Part shown: positions 1-6,301 of the stretch, piece after piece | Layout: every line of letters begins with the position of its first letter | How positions within the stretch are numbered: position 1 is the stretch's first letter | Source: a virus | Reading direction: 5' to 3' (one strand) | Length of the DNA stretch: 31,484 nt | IMG/VR virus record: IMGVR_UViG_3300050821_001673 | Coordinates: 1 to 31,484 of that record | Translations under genes and position numbers: made by a program | Notes under the pieces: model-generated | Database searches by the model: none | What the model was told of the DNA's origin: nothing | What the model saw: the letters and a program-made list of their open reading frames with translations, nothing else

Positions 1-2
1 CG

Positions 3-449
3 AACTTGAGAGGCGCGGACTTGAGAGGCGCGGACTTGTACGGCGCGAACTTGAGCGGTGCGAACTTGAGAGGCGCGGACTTGTACGGCGCGAACTTGTA
101 CGGCGCGAACTTGAGCGGTGCGAACTTGAGCGGCGCGAACTTGAGCGGCGCGGACTTGAGCGGCGTGGACTTGTACGGCAAGAAAGTTCGTTCTATGTAC
201 GTCTTCTCAGGGCTTTACCGTTACATTGTGCAGGCTGTCATCTTCGAAGACGGTTCACAGTGGATTCGCATGGGTTGCTTGTTCCACAGCTTGGAAGATT
301 GGGATAAGATGGGTATTCGTAAAAGTAATCTTAGCGAATACCCAGCTGACGGCTCTGAGAAATGTGAAGAGCGCGTAGCGGCGTTTGAATTTGCTAAAGC
401 GCATTTGCTTAGAAAGGCGGCGCAAAGTGAACCCCGACCTGTTGCTTGA
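3..449 (+). CDS. Pentapeptide-repeat protein, 5'-truncated by window edge
   Basis: The reading frame is open to the left edge, so the true start lies outside the window; the first possible in-window start is a TTG at 6. About the first 58 visible residues are pentapeptide repeats of the form A(N/D)L(S/Y/R)G, which fold as a right-handed quadrilateral beta-helix. The last ~90 residues form a separate non-repeat domain with alternating hydrophobic strands (around [15 protein letters not shown]) and a helical end. I recall this C-terminal domain from other phage pentapeptide proteins, with no assigned function. Some pentapeptide proteins mimic DNA and inhibit gyrase, but nothing here proves that role. 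The 15-nt DNA repeats are almost identical to each other, which suggests recent expansion or conversion. Confidence 0.8.
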   Translation, partial: NLRGADLRGADLYGANLSGANLRGADLYGANLYGANLSGANLSGANLSGADLSGVDLYGKKVRSMYVFSGLYRYIVQAVIFEDGSQWIRMGCLFHSLEDWDKMGIRKSNLSEYPADGSEKCEERVAAFEFAKAHLLRKAAQSEPRPVA

Positions 450-684
450 CGCAGTACGTATCGGCCTGTCAGCTTGTGTGGCTGACAGGCCACGTCGCCA
501 CCCTGATTCCAGCCGTCAGCGCAAGGCGCGCCTACGCTCGGTAGAACGTTGCCGCGCGCGGGCGCTGAAAGGTCAGTACGTACCGCTTTGCTTTGTTGCT
601 CCGCCTTCGCCGCCTTCTTACTGGAACGCGCCGTACGACCGTTTCGAGCGTCGTCTAGCTTACATGATCGGAGGTCGCCTATGA
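427..684 (+). CDS. Small basic hypothetical protein
   Basis: An 85-residue product that I do not recognise. I chose the GTG at 427 because a purine-rich stretch (AAAGGCGG) lies shortly upstream; it overlaps the end of the pentapeptide gene by about 23 nt. The stop TGA overlaps the ATG of the following DUF6011 gene as ATGA, which fits translational coupling and is the main reason to think the ORF is real. The product is rich in Arg and has no clear domain. A perfect 10-bp inverted repeat (463-491) lies inside it, so the alternative is that this stretch is a structured leader of the next gene rather than coding. Confidence 0.45.
   Translation: MNPDLLLDAVRIGLSACVADRPRRHPDSSRQRKARLRSVERCRARALKGQYVPLCFVAPPSPPSYWNAPYDRFERRLAYMIGGRL
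463..491 (+). repeat. Perfect inverted repeat (hairpin)
   Basis: GGCCTGTCAG (463-472) and CTGACAGGCC (482-491) are perfect reverse complements around a 9-nt loop. No T-run follows, so it is not a standard intrinsic terminator. It lies shortly after the end of the pentapeptide gene and inside the small ORF at 427-684. It could be an RNA processing or stability hairpin, or a dyad operator. Confidence 0.7.
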
Positions 685-1184
685 TCGTCGATCACGATTA
701 CGACGCGCATTCCGGTCCAGCGGACAAGGCACTGTGGAACTCGCTCAAACCGGCGGACCGTCCAGGCGCACTACGCACCTGGGCCGACATACGGCAGTTT
801 GTATTCGCCGGCAACGCCACATTCACGCTGGAAAGCAAGAGCGGCGTGCGGTTCACGTACAAGGTGAGCACCAGTAAAGACGGCGGTGCGTTCTTTGTCG
901 GCCTACTGCGTGGTCCGGACAACAACAGCGACTACGCCTACATGGGAATGGTGAAGCCCGGCGAGCCGTTCACCTTCACGCGTGCGTCCAGGGTGACGCG
1001 CGACGCCCTGAGCGCGAAAGGCGCTGTGTGGTTCTTTGACGCTCTCCTTCTCGAGAAGGAGAGCGCGCTCCCGCAGTTCACCTTCTGGCACGAGGGCCGG
1101 TGCGGGCGCTGCGGCCGGAGGCTGACCGTGCCTAGCTCCATCGCCAGCGGAATAGGGCCGGAGTGCGCTGGGAGGATGGAATGA
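681..1184 (+). CDS. DUF6011-domain zinc-binding protein
   Basis: The ATG at 681 follows a strong GGAGG (670-674) and overlaps the previous stop as ATGA. The 167-aa product ends in a Cys-rich stretch of the form HEGRCGRCGRRL followed by a GIGPEC motif, which matches the DUF6011 domain of phage and actinobacterial proteins; the CxxC and later Cys are likely zinc ligands. The upstream ~135 residues hold a beta-rich domain (FTLESKSGVRFTYKV, FFVGLLRG, YAYMGMV) that often precedes DUF6011. Function is unknown, and a nucleic-acid-binding role is only suggested by the zinc motif. The codons just before the zinc motif lie in a perfect 26-bp palindrome. Confidence 0.8.
   Translation: MIVDHDYDAHSGPADKALWNSLKPADRPGALRTWADIRQFVFAGNATFTLESKSGVRFTYKVSTSKDGGAFFVGLLRGPDNNSDYAYMGMVKPGEPFTFTRASRVTRDALSAKGAVWFFDALLLEKESALPQFTFWHEGRCGRCGRRLTVPSSIASGIGPECAGRME
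1040..1065. repeat. Perfect 26-bp palindrome
   Basis: The two 13-nt halves are exact reverse complements with no spacer, centred on CTCGAG at 1050-1055; the left half begins CGCTCTCC and the right half ends GGAGAGCG. It is coding within the DUF6011 gene, where it gives DALLLEKESA, and the opposite strand reads the same LLLEKES peptide. Such a long spacerless dyad is typical of a site for a symmetric dimeric protein or a cruciform former. Confidence 0.9.
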
Positions 1185-1473
1185 GGATGTGGATGGTTGA
1201 TCCAGCCGTCATGTGCCGTAAGCATTTGCCGGCACGCTGCGGCGCGGCAAGCGTATCGCCGGTTTCCTACGCACCGGGCTCCTGGACCCTAGCCGGATGC
1301 AAACGCGCCACGACGCCCTAGTGGCGGAGATGGAACGGCGTGGCTACCGTCACCGTAGTCCGTTACCCTGTCTCCCTGGCGGCTTGCCGTTGGGCGCGGT
1401 GGACGCCGCTGCGTCGCTCTTGGAACTCCGTCGACGGTGCGCCGCATGCCGGGTCTTAAAGACCAGAAAATAA
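1181..1473 (+). pseudogene. Broken pyrimidine-dimer DNA glycosylase-like gene
   Basis: From the ATG at 1181 the frame gives MRMWMVDPAVMCRKHL, a start I recognise from phage relatives of T4 endonuclease V (DenV-like). It then diverges and stops at TAG 1319-1321. The rest of the family sequence continues in another frame from 1231 (GTLRRGKRIAGFL, then RHDALVAEMERRGYRHRSPLP) to TAA 1471-1473, ending in the usual CAACR-like tail. What is missing between KHL and GTL is the conserved LGEHVELHMFV-like segment, about 11 residues, so the junction looks like a deletion of roughly 31 nt that also shifts frame. The lost segment corresponds to the part of DenV with catalytic Glu23. The product should be inactive. 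The alternatives, a sequencing error or a variant family, are less likely because a conserved block is absent. Confidence 0.7.
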
Positions 1474-1476
1474 AGT

Positions 1477-1505
1477 TCTTGCGACCCCAGATTTCGCGCT
1501 ATAAT
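1477..1505 (+). promoter_or_regulatory. Sigma70-like promoter
   Basis: A perfect -10 box TATAAT (1500-1505) lies 32 nt before the start of the 67-aa ORF. Upstream, TTCTTG (1477-1482) gives a 17-bp spacer; TTGCGA (1479-1484) is a closer -35 match but gives only 15 bp. It sits right after the broken glycosylase gene and is the best promoter I see on the plus strand. It would drive 1538 onward. Confidence 0.6.
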
Positions 1506-1512
1506 GGTATCA

Positions 1513-1532
1513 GACCGCCAGAAAGGACGGTC
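1513..1532 (+). promoter_or_regulatory. Ribosome-binding site in hairpin loop
   Basis: GACCG (1513-1517) can pair with CGGTC (1528-1532), which places the Shine-Dalgarno-like AGAAAGGA in the loop, just before the ATG at 1538. The same arrangement, with nearly the same wording, precedes the gene at 2820. The stem is only 5 bp, so the structure is weak on its own. Confidence 0.4.
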
Positions 1533-1537
1533 GCCAA

Positions 1538-1741
1538 ATGACTCAAGTCACTGAAAACAGAGAACTTAGGACGGTAAAGGTTCAACACAACCGTTCAGTC
1601 GTCTACGTAACGCTGGACGCGCAAGACCGGCTGGTTCGCGCTAACCTGGGCGGCGACTACATGGACATAACCGAAAAGCTGACCGGCGAAGACTGCATCC
1701 GCCTTGTACGGAAGGCCAAGAAGGTGGTGGCCCGTGGCTAA
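1538..1741 (+). CDS. Hypothetical protein, 67 aa
   Basis: The ATG at 1538 follows AGAAAGGA with good spacing and lies 33 nt after a TATAAT box, so this is the first gene of a transcript. The product has two short beta segments (TVKVQHN and SVVYVTLDAQDRLVRANL) and a basic C-terminal helix (LVRKAKKVVARG). I recognise no domain. Its stop overlaps the GTG start of the DUF2786 gene by 8 nt, which suggests coupled translation and perhaps a joint role. Confidence 0.65.
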   Translation: MTQVTENRELRTVKVQHNRSVVYVTLDAQDRLVRANLGGDYMDITEKLTGEDCIRLVRKAKKVVARG

Positions 1742-2780
1742 CGTCCAGACCGTTGATGACAGCGTCGTCCGTAAGATTCAGCTCCTCCTGAACCTCGCCG
1801 CCCGGTCCGAGGGCAACGAGGCTGAAGCTGCAGCCGCGATGGCGCGGGCGCAGGAGATTCTGGCGAAGTACAACCTGGACCTCGCTACTGTACAGGACAA
1901 AGTGGTCACCGGCGGAACCGCTGAGCGCGAAGCTGAGTCCAAGCGCGACTACGCACTTAGCAAGCGCAGCGCGATGTACAAATGGCAACAGAACCTTGTA
2001 CGCGCTATCGCCGAAGCTAACTACTGCATCTACTGGATCGCTGAAGTCAAGGAGCAGGCCTACATCCCGCCGAAGAACAGAAAGTCCTACGAGGACTACG
2101 ACGAGAACGGTATGGGCACTATCCACGTCAAGCGCCACCGCGTACTGGGACGCGTAGCCAACACGACAGGCGTCATGATCATGGTGGATTACCTCCTGGA
2201 TACCATAGAGCGCCTCCTGCCCTATCCGCAAGCACAGCGCCTGAGCCGCGAAGCTAACCTTTGGCGTGAGGGCTGCGCTGACCGGCTGGTAGAGCGCGTC
2301 AACGCTAAGGCCGAAGCGATGCGTAAAGCCGACTACGCTACGCAGGGTGAACAACAGTACAGCGTAGCGATCCAGGTGGCCGCTATGGCGGAGAAGGAAG
2401 AAGCCGGGAACTACGACCACCAGCACGGAGCCGGTGCGTGGGCCAAGCGTAAAGCCCGTAACGCTGAGATGGACCTGTACTGGAGCGACGAGGCGGTAGC
2501 AGCGCGTGAAGCCAAGCGCGAAGCTGAGATCGCCGCGAAGCGCGCGCTTGAAACGCCCGCACAGCGTAAGGCCCGCGAACGTGAAGAAGAGCGCGAACGG
2601 AAGCGCCAGGAACGGGCTAGCGAAGCCTACAGCCGTCGCTACTGGGCGCGCGCTGACCGTGAAGCGGAGCGGGCCGAAGCCCGCCGTGAATCCAGCGCCT
2701 ACCGCGCTGGAAGCGACAAGGGTAACTCTATCGGACTGGACGCGCAGGTTAGCGCGTCCACCACAAAGAACCTGAAGTAG
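1734..2780 (+). CDS. DUF2786-domain protein with coiled-coil tail
   Basis: I start this at GTG 1734 (product VANVQTVDDS...), preceded by AAGAAGG at 1718-1724; the longer frame from 1704 lacks support. Residues ~10-45 (KIQLLLNLAARSEGNEAEAA through MARAQEILAKYNLD) are a clear DUF2786 domain. A middle region of ~180 residues resembles the DUF7168-type partner that follows DUF2786 in many phage and actinobacterial proteins. The last ~110 residues are rich in Arg, Glu, Ala and Lys with long charged heptads, so a coiled coil is likely. Function is unknown. A long antisense frame (1641-2795) reflects the codon bias of this gene and is not a gene. Confidence 0.85.
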   Translation: MANVQTVDDSVVRKIQLLLNLAARSEGNEAEAAAAMARAQEILAKYNLDLATVQDKVVTGGTAEREAESKRDYALSKRSAMYKWQQNLVRAIAEANYCIYWIAEVKEQAYIPPKNRKSYEDYDENGMGTIHVKRHRVLGRVANTTGVMIMVDYLLDTIERLLPYPQAQRLSREANLWREGCADRLVERVNAKAEAMRKADYATQGEQQYSVAIQVAAMAEKEEAGNYDHQHGAGAWAKRKARNAEMDLYWSDEAVAAREAKREAEIAAKRALETPAQRKAREREEERERKRQERASEAYSRRYWARADREAERAEARRESSAYRAGSDKGNSIGLDAQVSASTTKNLK

Positions 2781-2794
2781 TAACCCGCAGGCCA

Positions 2795-2812
2795 ACGGTT
2801 AGAAAGGACCGT
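2795..2812 (+). promoter_or_regulatory. Ribosome-binding site in hairpin loop
   Basis: ACGGT (2795-2799) pairs with ACCGT (2808-2812) around a loop containing AGAAAGG, eight bases before the ATG at 2820. The loop and the following CCAAATGA match the leader at 1513-1541 closely, although the stem bases differ in a compensating way. Confidence 0.4.
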
Positions 2813-2819
2813 AGACCAA

Positions 2820-4634
2820 ATGAAAAACGCAAACGTAACGTCCGCCGCTGCCCACACCACTACCGAAGTCCTGAAGAGCGGTGTAGTGATCGAAACCAAG
2901 TACGCCAACCGTCCCACCGCTGCCAAGCCGATGACGTCCATCCTGGACGCACTGAACGGTAACGGCCATAAGGTAGCAGCGATGCAGCAGGCTTCCGGCC
3001 CGGTTACTTCGTCGTACGTGAAGAACGGCAACGGTAAGAAGCCTGTGCACCTAACCGTAGAAGAAGCGCAGAAGTTGACCGATAAGAGCCGCGCTAAGAA
3101 CGCCGCTGAGAAATGCCAACATCTACGCGCTGACGAAGCCAGCGGTAAGTGCACAGATTGCGGCGCGCAATTGTACGACCCGAAGCCAGCACCGAAGGTT
3201 AAGGTGGCGAAGTCCGTCGATCCCCGCACCCACCCGTACCACGCCGCGCTGGATAAGGCGGGCTTCGTATTCGTTCAGGCGCAGGGCGCTGCTCTCGGCT
3301 ACCAAAACGCCGACGGGCGTGCCGCGCTGGTGAACGGGGAGGCTTGGTCGGTCCTTCTCCCTGGCGGAGCGTCCAAGGACTCCGGTGAGTCGCTTAAATC
3401 GCTCAAGGAGACGCTCCTGAAGCCGTCGGTCCCGGCCCACGTGGTCAAGGTGATCGCGATGCTGGGCGGATACACTCTCCAGCGCTACAAGCTGGACGGG
3501 CTGGGCGGCGACGCCAAGTACGCCACCCGCGTCAAGCTGCTGAAGGTTCTCCGTAAGACGGACAAGGTTCTGGTCAAGGGCAGCGATCTCCCTACGCTGC
3601 GTAAGGAGCTCTTTGCCGCTGTAGGCGCGAAGGACGCCGCCGATTTCATCGGGCGCGCTAAGGCCATCGCCCTGGCGGACCGCACTATCAAGGCGCAGGC
3701 CAAGAAGGACGAAGAGGAGCTCATCACGCGCGCCAAGCGCGCTAGCCTGCCCGAGCGCACCGTACCCGGCGAAATCCTGGACGTGGAGCCCCGCCTCAGC
3801 AATAAGAAGCGTGCTGCAAAGGACGCCGCCGACATGGACGCGCTCAAGGCGGAGTTGGCTGCGCCGAAGAAGGAAGCCGCAGCGCCTGGGCCCAGGGCGT
3901 CGTTCACAGAGCCGAAGAAGGCTACGTTAGTATTGGCCTCCGTGGAAGGCTCCGAGGAGCGCGCTGCTAAGGGTACGGTCCCCGCGCCGCAGCACCGGGC
4001 GGAGGACATTCTCCTCCTGGAAGATACGCGTACCGGGCTTGTAATTCTCCGGCTGGAACGCCCAAATTCACAAGGCGCGATTTGCGTGTATAATAACGGT
4101 AACAGAGTTGCTTGCGGTCTCGTTGAGACGGAGACCCTTAGTCACTTCCGTAAGATTGAAGGCGCAGACGTTCCGACGGCTGCACGAGAGTTACTTCACC
4201 CCATCATCTCGGGTGTCGTCGTAACGCCAGTGGCAGAACGCCACCTAACCGCAGTCCTGAACTGCAAGGAGCTCATCATGGCCGCTACCGCCGTTGTAAC
4301 ACCGAAGTTCGCCGCACCCGCTTCCAAGACAACCACTAAGGCACCCAAGCCCGTCAAGGCAGCGAAGCCCGCCAAGGCCGAGAAGCCTGCCAAGGCAAAG
4401 AAAGAAGCCGCTGCACCCGCCGCTGACCGCAAGATCAAGGCGCTCATCAAGGCCAAGGACGTTACGCTGCGCGAGGGAACGTTCTGCTACGCGCAAGTGA
4501 TGGCCGCTGTGGGCGGAGCCAAGACGGTAGCCGAAGCGCAGGCCGTGCTGGACAAGGATAAGAACAACCCGTCCAAGGGTCGCAAGCTGGAAGTCGCGTG
4601 GTTGAGCAAGAAGGGCTTCATCAGCGTAGCGTAA
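2820..4634 (+). CDS. Large Ala/Lys-rich protein with zinc-ribbon-like and histone H1-like segments
   Basis: A 604-aa product starting at ATG 2820 after AGAAAGGA. Around residues 100-120 is a possible zinc site (CQHLRADEASGKCTDCG). Residues ~290-370 are highly charged. Residues ~505-535 are a Pro/Ala/Lys tract (KAPKPVKAAKPAKAEKPAKA) like histone H1 tails. The final ~70 residues (KIKALIKAKDVTLREGTF ... AWLSKKGFISV) resemble a small DNA-binding-like domain seen at the end of other phage proteins of this type. Nucleic-acid binding is likely but not proven. A strong ribosome site (AAGGAG 4266-4271) precedes an in-frame ATG at 4278, so a second, 118-aa product covering the H1-like tail is possible. 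Confidence 0.75.
   Translation: MKNANVTSAAAHTTTEVLKSGVVIETKYANRPTAAKPMTSILDALNGNGHKVAAMQQASGPVTSSYVKNGNGKKPVHLTVEEAQKLTDKSRAKNAAEKCQHLRADEASGKCTDCGAQLYDPKPAPKVKVAKSVDPRTHPYHAALDKAGFVFVQAQGAALGYQNADGRAALVNGEAWSVLLPGGASKDSGESLKSLKETLLKPSVPAHVVKVIAMLGGYTLQRYKLDGLGGDAKYATRVKLLKVLRKTDKVLVKGSDLPTLRKELFAAVGAKDAADFIGRAKAIALADRTIKAQAKKDEEELITRAKRASLPERTVPGEILDVEPRLSNKKRAAKDAADMDALKAELAAPKKEAAAPGPRASFTEPKKATLVLASVEGSEERAAKGTVPAPQHRAEDILLLEDTRTGLVILRLERPNSQGAICVYNNGNRVACGLVETETLSHFRKIEGADVPTAARELLHPIISGVVVTPVAERHLTAVLNCKELIMAATAVVTPKFAAPASKTTTKAPKPVKAAKPAKAEKPAKAKKEAAAPAADRKIKALIKAKDVTLREGTFCYAQVMAAVGGAKTVAEAQAVLDKDKNNPSKGRKLEVAWLSKKGFISVA
4278..4634 (+). CDS. Possible internal-start product (118 aa) of the Ala/Lys-rich gene
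   Basis: AAGGAG at 4266-4271 lies six bases before an in-frame ATG, giving MAATAVVTPKF followed by the Lys/Pro/Ala tract and the C-terminal domain. This would be a small basic nucleoid-type protein made from the same message. An alternative is that two once-separate genes fused here. The evidence is only the ribosome site and the change in composition at this point. Confidence 0.35.
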   Translation: MAATAVVTPKFAAPASKTTTKAPKPVKAAKPAKAEKPAKAKKEAAAPAADRKIKALIKAKDVTLREGTFCYAQVMAAVGGAKTVAEAQAVLDKDKNNPSKGRKLEVAWLSKKGFISVA

Positions 4635-4670
4635 CACAACGACGGAGCAAGACGAATTCAGCGAAGTAAA

Positions 4671-4697
4671 GCGCCCGCCTGAACCTGAGGCGGGCGC
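4671..4697 (+). repeat. GC-rich hairpin between transcription units
   Basis: GCGCCCGCCT (4671-4680) and AGGCGGGCGC (4688-4697) pair perfectly around a 7-nt loop in the 84-nt gap before the glycosyltransferase gene. No T-run follows on either strand. It could be a weak or factor-dependent terminator, or an RNA stability element for the upstream message. Confidence 0.65.
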
Positions 4698-4718
4698 ACC
4701 ACGTAAGGAGGAACTCTG

Positions 4719-5567
4719 TTGCAGAACGTTACGCTAGTAATTCCCACCCATGGCCGCGTCGGCCGCCAAATCACCCTCCAGGCTCTCCCCGTAGCCCTTC
4801 AGAGCGAAGCTATACTTGTGGCGTCGCTTCCTGAAGAAGCCAAGGCGCTTCGCTCCCTGTACCCTGACAACGAGTTGCTAGTGGCGCGCGGTGTAAAGTC
4901 CATAGCCGAGAAGCGCCATTGGATCATGCAGAACGTCAAGGGTCACATGGTGTTCATGATGGACGACGATCTGGCCTTCTTCCAGCGGTGCCCGCCACGG
5001 TGGCGCGTGTGGGAGGAAGAGCGCGGAGCCTACGCGCTGAAGCCGGGCGCTCCGGCCGGTTCAGCCCTGATGACGCGGCTGTATCCGCAAGACGCCGCCC
5101 TGCTACGCCTGTTCCAGGACCTGGACAAGCGTATGACCACCCACGATCCAGCCATGCTAGGCATCGCCCATCGCCGTCACAGTGATAAGCAGAAAGAATC
5201 GTGGGCTGTTAACGGGCGGATGATGTATGCATTCGGTGTGAATCCGGATGTGTACAAGCGGCTGAAGGTGAAGTTCACCGCCGTAGCGCTACGCGAAGAC
5301 TTCCACGTCGTGCTCAGCATCCTACGCGCCGGAGGCCAGGGCCACTCCTACGTGGAACTACTGAACAACGAATACGGAAGCTTCGGCGCGGCGGGCGGAT
5401 GCAGCGCCGAACGTAGTATGGAGTTCAGCGACGCGCAGTGCTTCGTACTACAGAAGCTTCACCCGCAGTTCGTCAAGGTAGTAGACCGAGCCTACAAAGG
5501 CTCCATACCGCGCAAGGAAGTGGTCGTATCTTGGAAGAAGGCTTACCAGTCCAGCAAGGAGAAGTGA
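4719..5567 (+). CDS. TET-associated-type glycosyltransferase (TAGT)
   Basis: A 282-aa GT-A-fold glycosyltransferase. It begins at TTG 4719 behind a strong TAAGGAGG (4704-4711). Visible motifs are the N-terminal nucleotide-binding strand LVIPTHGRVGRQ (residues 6-17), a metal-binding DDD in MVFMMDDDLAFF (82-84), NGRMMYAFG (165-173), an EDF motif (193-195) before VVLSILRAGG, and GAAGGCS (223-229). This motif order matches the TAGT family predicted by Iyer, Aravind and colleagues to glycosylate 5-hydroxymethylpyrimidines in phage DNA, usually next to TET/JBP oxygenases. Here the neighbours are a donor-making kinase and nucleotidyltransferase and a thymidylate synthase homologue instead. The sugar and the target base are inferred, not seen. 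Confidence 0.82.
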   Translation: MQNVTLVIPTHGRVGRQITLQALPVALQSEAILVASLPEEAKALRSLYPDNELLVARGVKSIAEKRHWIMQNVKGHMVFMMDDDLAFFQRCPPRWRVWEEERGAYALKPGAPAGSALMTRLYPQDAALLRLFQDLDKRMTTHDPAMLGIAHRRHSDKQKESWAVNGRMMYAFGVNPDVYKRLKVKFTAVALREDFHVVLSILRAGGQGHSYVELLNNEYGSFGAAGGCSAERSMEFSDAQCFVLQKLHPQFVKVVDRAYKGSIPRKEVVVSWKKAYQSSKEK

Positions 5568-6301
5568 TGATTACTGAACCATTTCGTCGTAATTCTGGGG
5601 CTCTTCTAGAGCCATGCGTGCGCAAGTCTGGCTTAGGATGTTATCAACAAGGTGTGAAGATGCAGAAGTATCCAGGCATATTTGCTCCAGTGTGGACTGC
5701 TGATTACACTACTGATTCGTACGTCATGCCGGCTCTTCAGGAGCCAGTTATACCTTACGATTATGTCACGGCATTTGCAAAGCTGAAAGCACTGTGGGAG
5801 GCTGGCGTGCAGCATGTGCCAGAACCACTGAGTAGACGCGAACGGCATCACAGAGAACAGGTAGAACCACTAGCCACCAATGAACTAGCCGAAGCACTGT
5901 CGTATTGGTGGAGCGCGGTGCGTAGCTTGGACGGCCTTACGGTGCACGCCGTGCACGGTGATCCTACGCTGGAAAACATCATGTCCTACAACGCACACGC
6001 AGTATGGATAGATCCAAGTACGCGAACGACTCCATTGGAAGCGGAATTCGACGCCGCCAAGATTTTACAGTCAGTGTTCGGGTACGACAGGCTGAACAAC
6101 GACGAAGCACATGATGGCCATCGACAGGCAATAAAGTTCGTACAAGATCTAAACATTGATTGGAGTTTAACAGGTTACTATCTCGTAACGCACCTTGTAC
6201 GCTTGTACAAAGTACAGCCGCAAGCCCGCGCGTGGGCCGTCGACCTAGCTCTACACCTTGAAGAAAGAATGGAGGAACTGCGATGCAAGTCGTTATTCTA
6301 G
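5567..6301 (+). CDS. APH/choline-kinase-like small-molecule phosphotransferase
   Basis: The ATG at 5567 overlaps the glycosyltransferase stop by one base (TGATG), with AAGGAGAAG just upstream. The 244-aa product carries the Brenner motif HGDPTLENI (residues 130-138: catalytic D132, N137) followed by the metal-binding VWIDPS (D149), typical of aminoglycoside phosphotransferase and choline/sugar kinase folds. The N-lobe is short. Its place between a glycosyltransferase and a nucleotidyltransferase suggests that it phosphorylates the sugar or alcohol that is later activated and attached to DNA; antibiotic resistance is unlikely in this context. The first part of the gene is more A+T-rich than its neighbours. 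The substrate is unknown. Confidence 0.7.
   Translation: MITEPFRRNSGALLEPCVRKSGLGCYQQGVKMQKYPGIFAPVWTADYTTDSYVMPALQEPVIPYDYVTAFAKLKALWEAGVQHVPEPLSRRERHHREQVEPLATNELAEALSYWWSAVRSLDGLTVHAVHGDPTLENIMSYNAHAVWIDPSTRTTPLEAEFDAAKILQSVFGYDRLNNDEAHDGHRQAIKFVQDLNIDWSLTGYYLVTHLVRLYKVQPQARAWAVDLALHLEERMEELRCKSLF

Noticed and set aside
1-180. CRISPR-like array
   Set aside because: The repeats are contiguous 15-nt coding units without spacers and encode pentapeptides.
1222-1318. Programmed -1 frameshift joining the two halves of the glycosylase-like gene
   Set aside because: No slippery heptamer is present in the overlap of frames, and a conserved protein segment is missing, so deletion explains it better.
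1641-2795. Long antisense reading frame (384 codons) on the minus strand
   Set aside because: It lies opposite the DUF2786 gene, is rich in Val/Leu/Phe/Arg as expected of the complement of a Glu/Lys/Ala-rich gene, and has no recognisable domain.
4066-4094. TATAAT at 4089-4094 as a promoter
   Set aside because: It lies inside a coding region (Tyr-Asn codons) and the -35 position reads ATTCAC, which is not promoter-like.
5567-6301. Antibiotic-resistance phosphotransferase
   Set aside because: The APH fold is shared by many small-molecule kinases and the neighbours point to nucleotide-donor synthesis.
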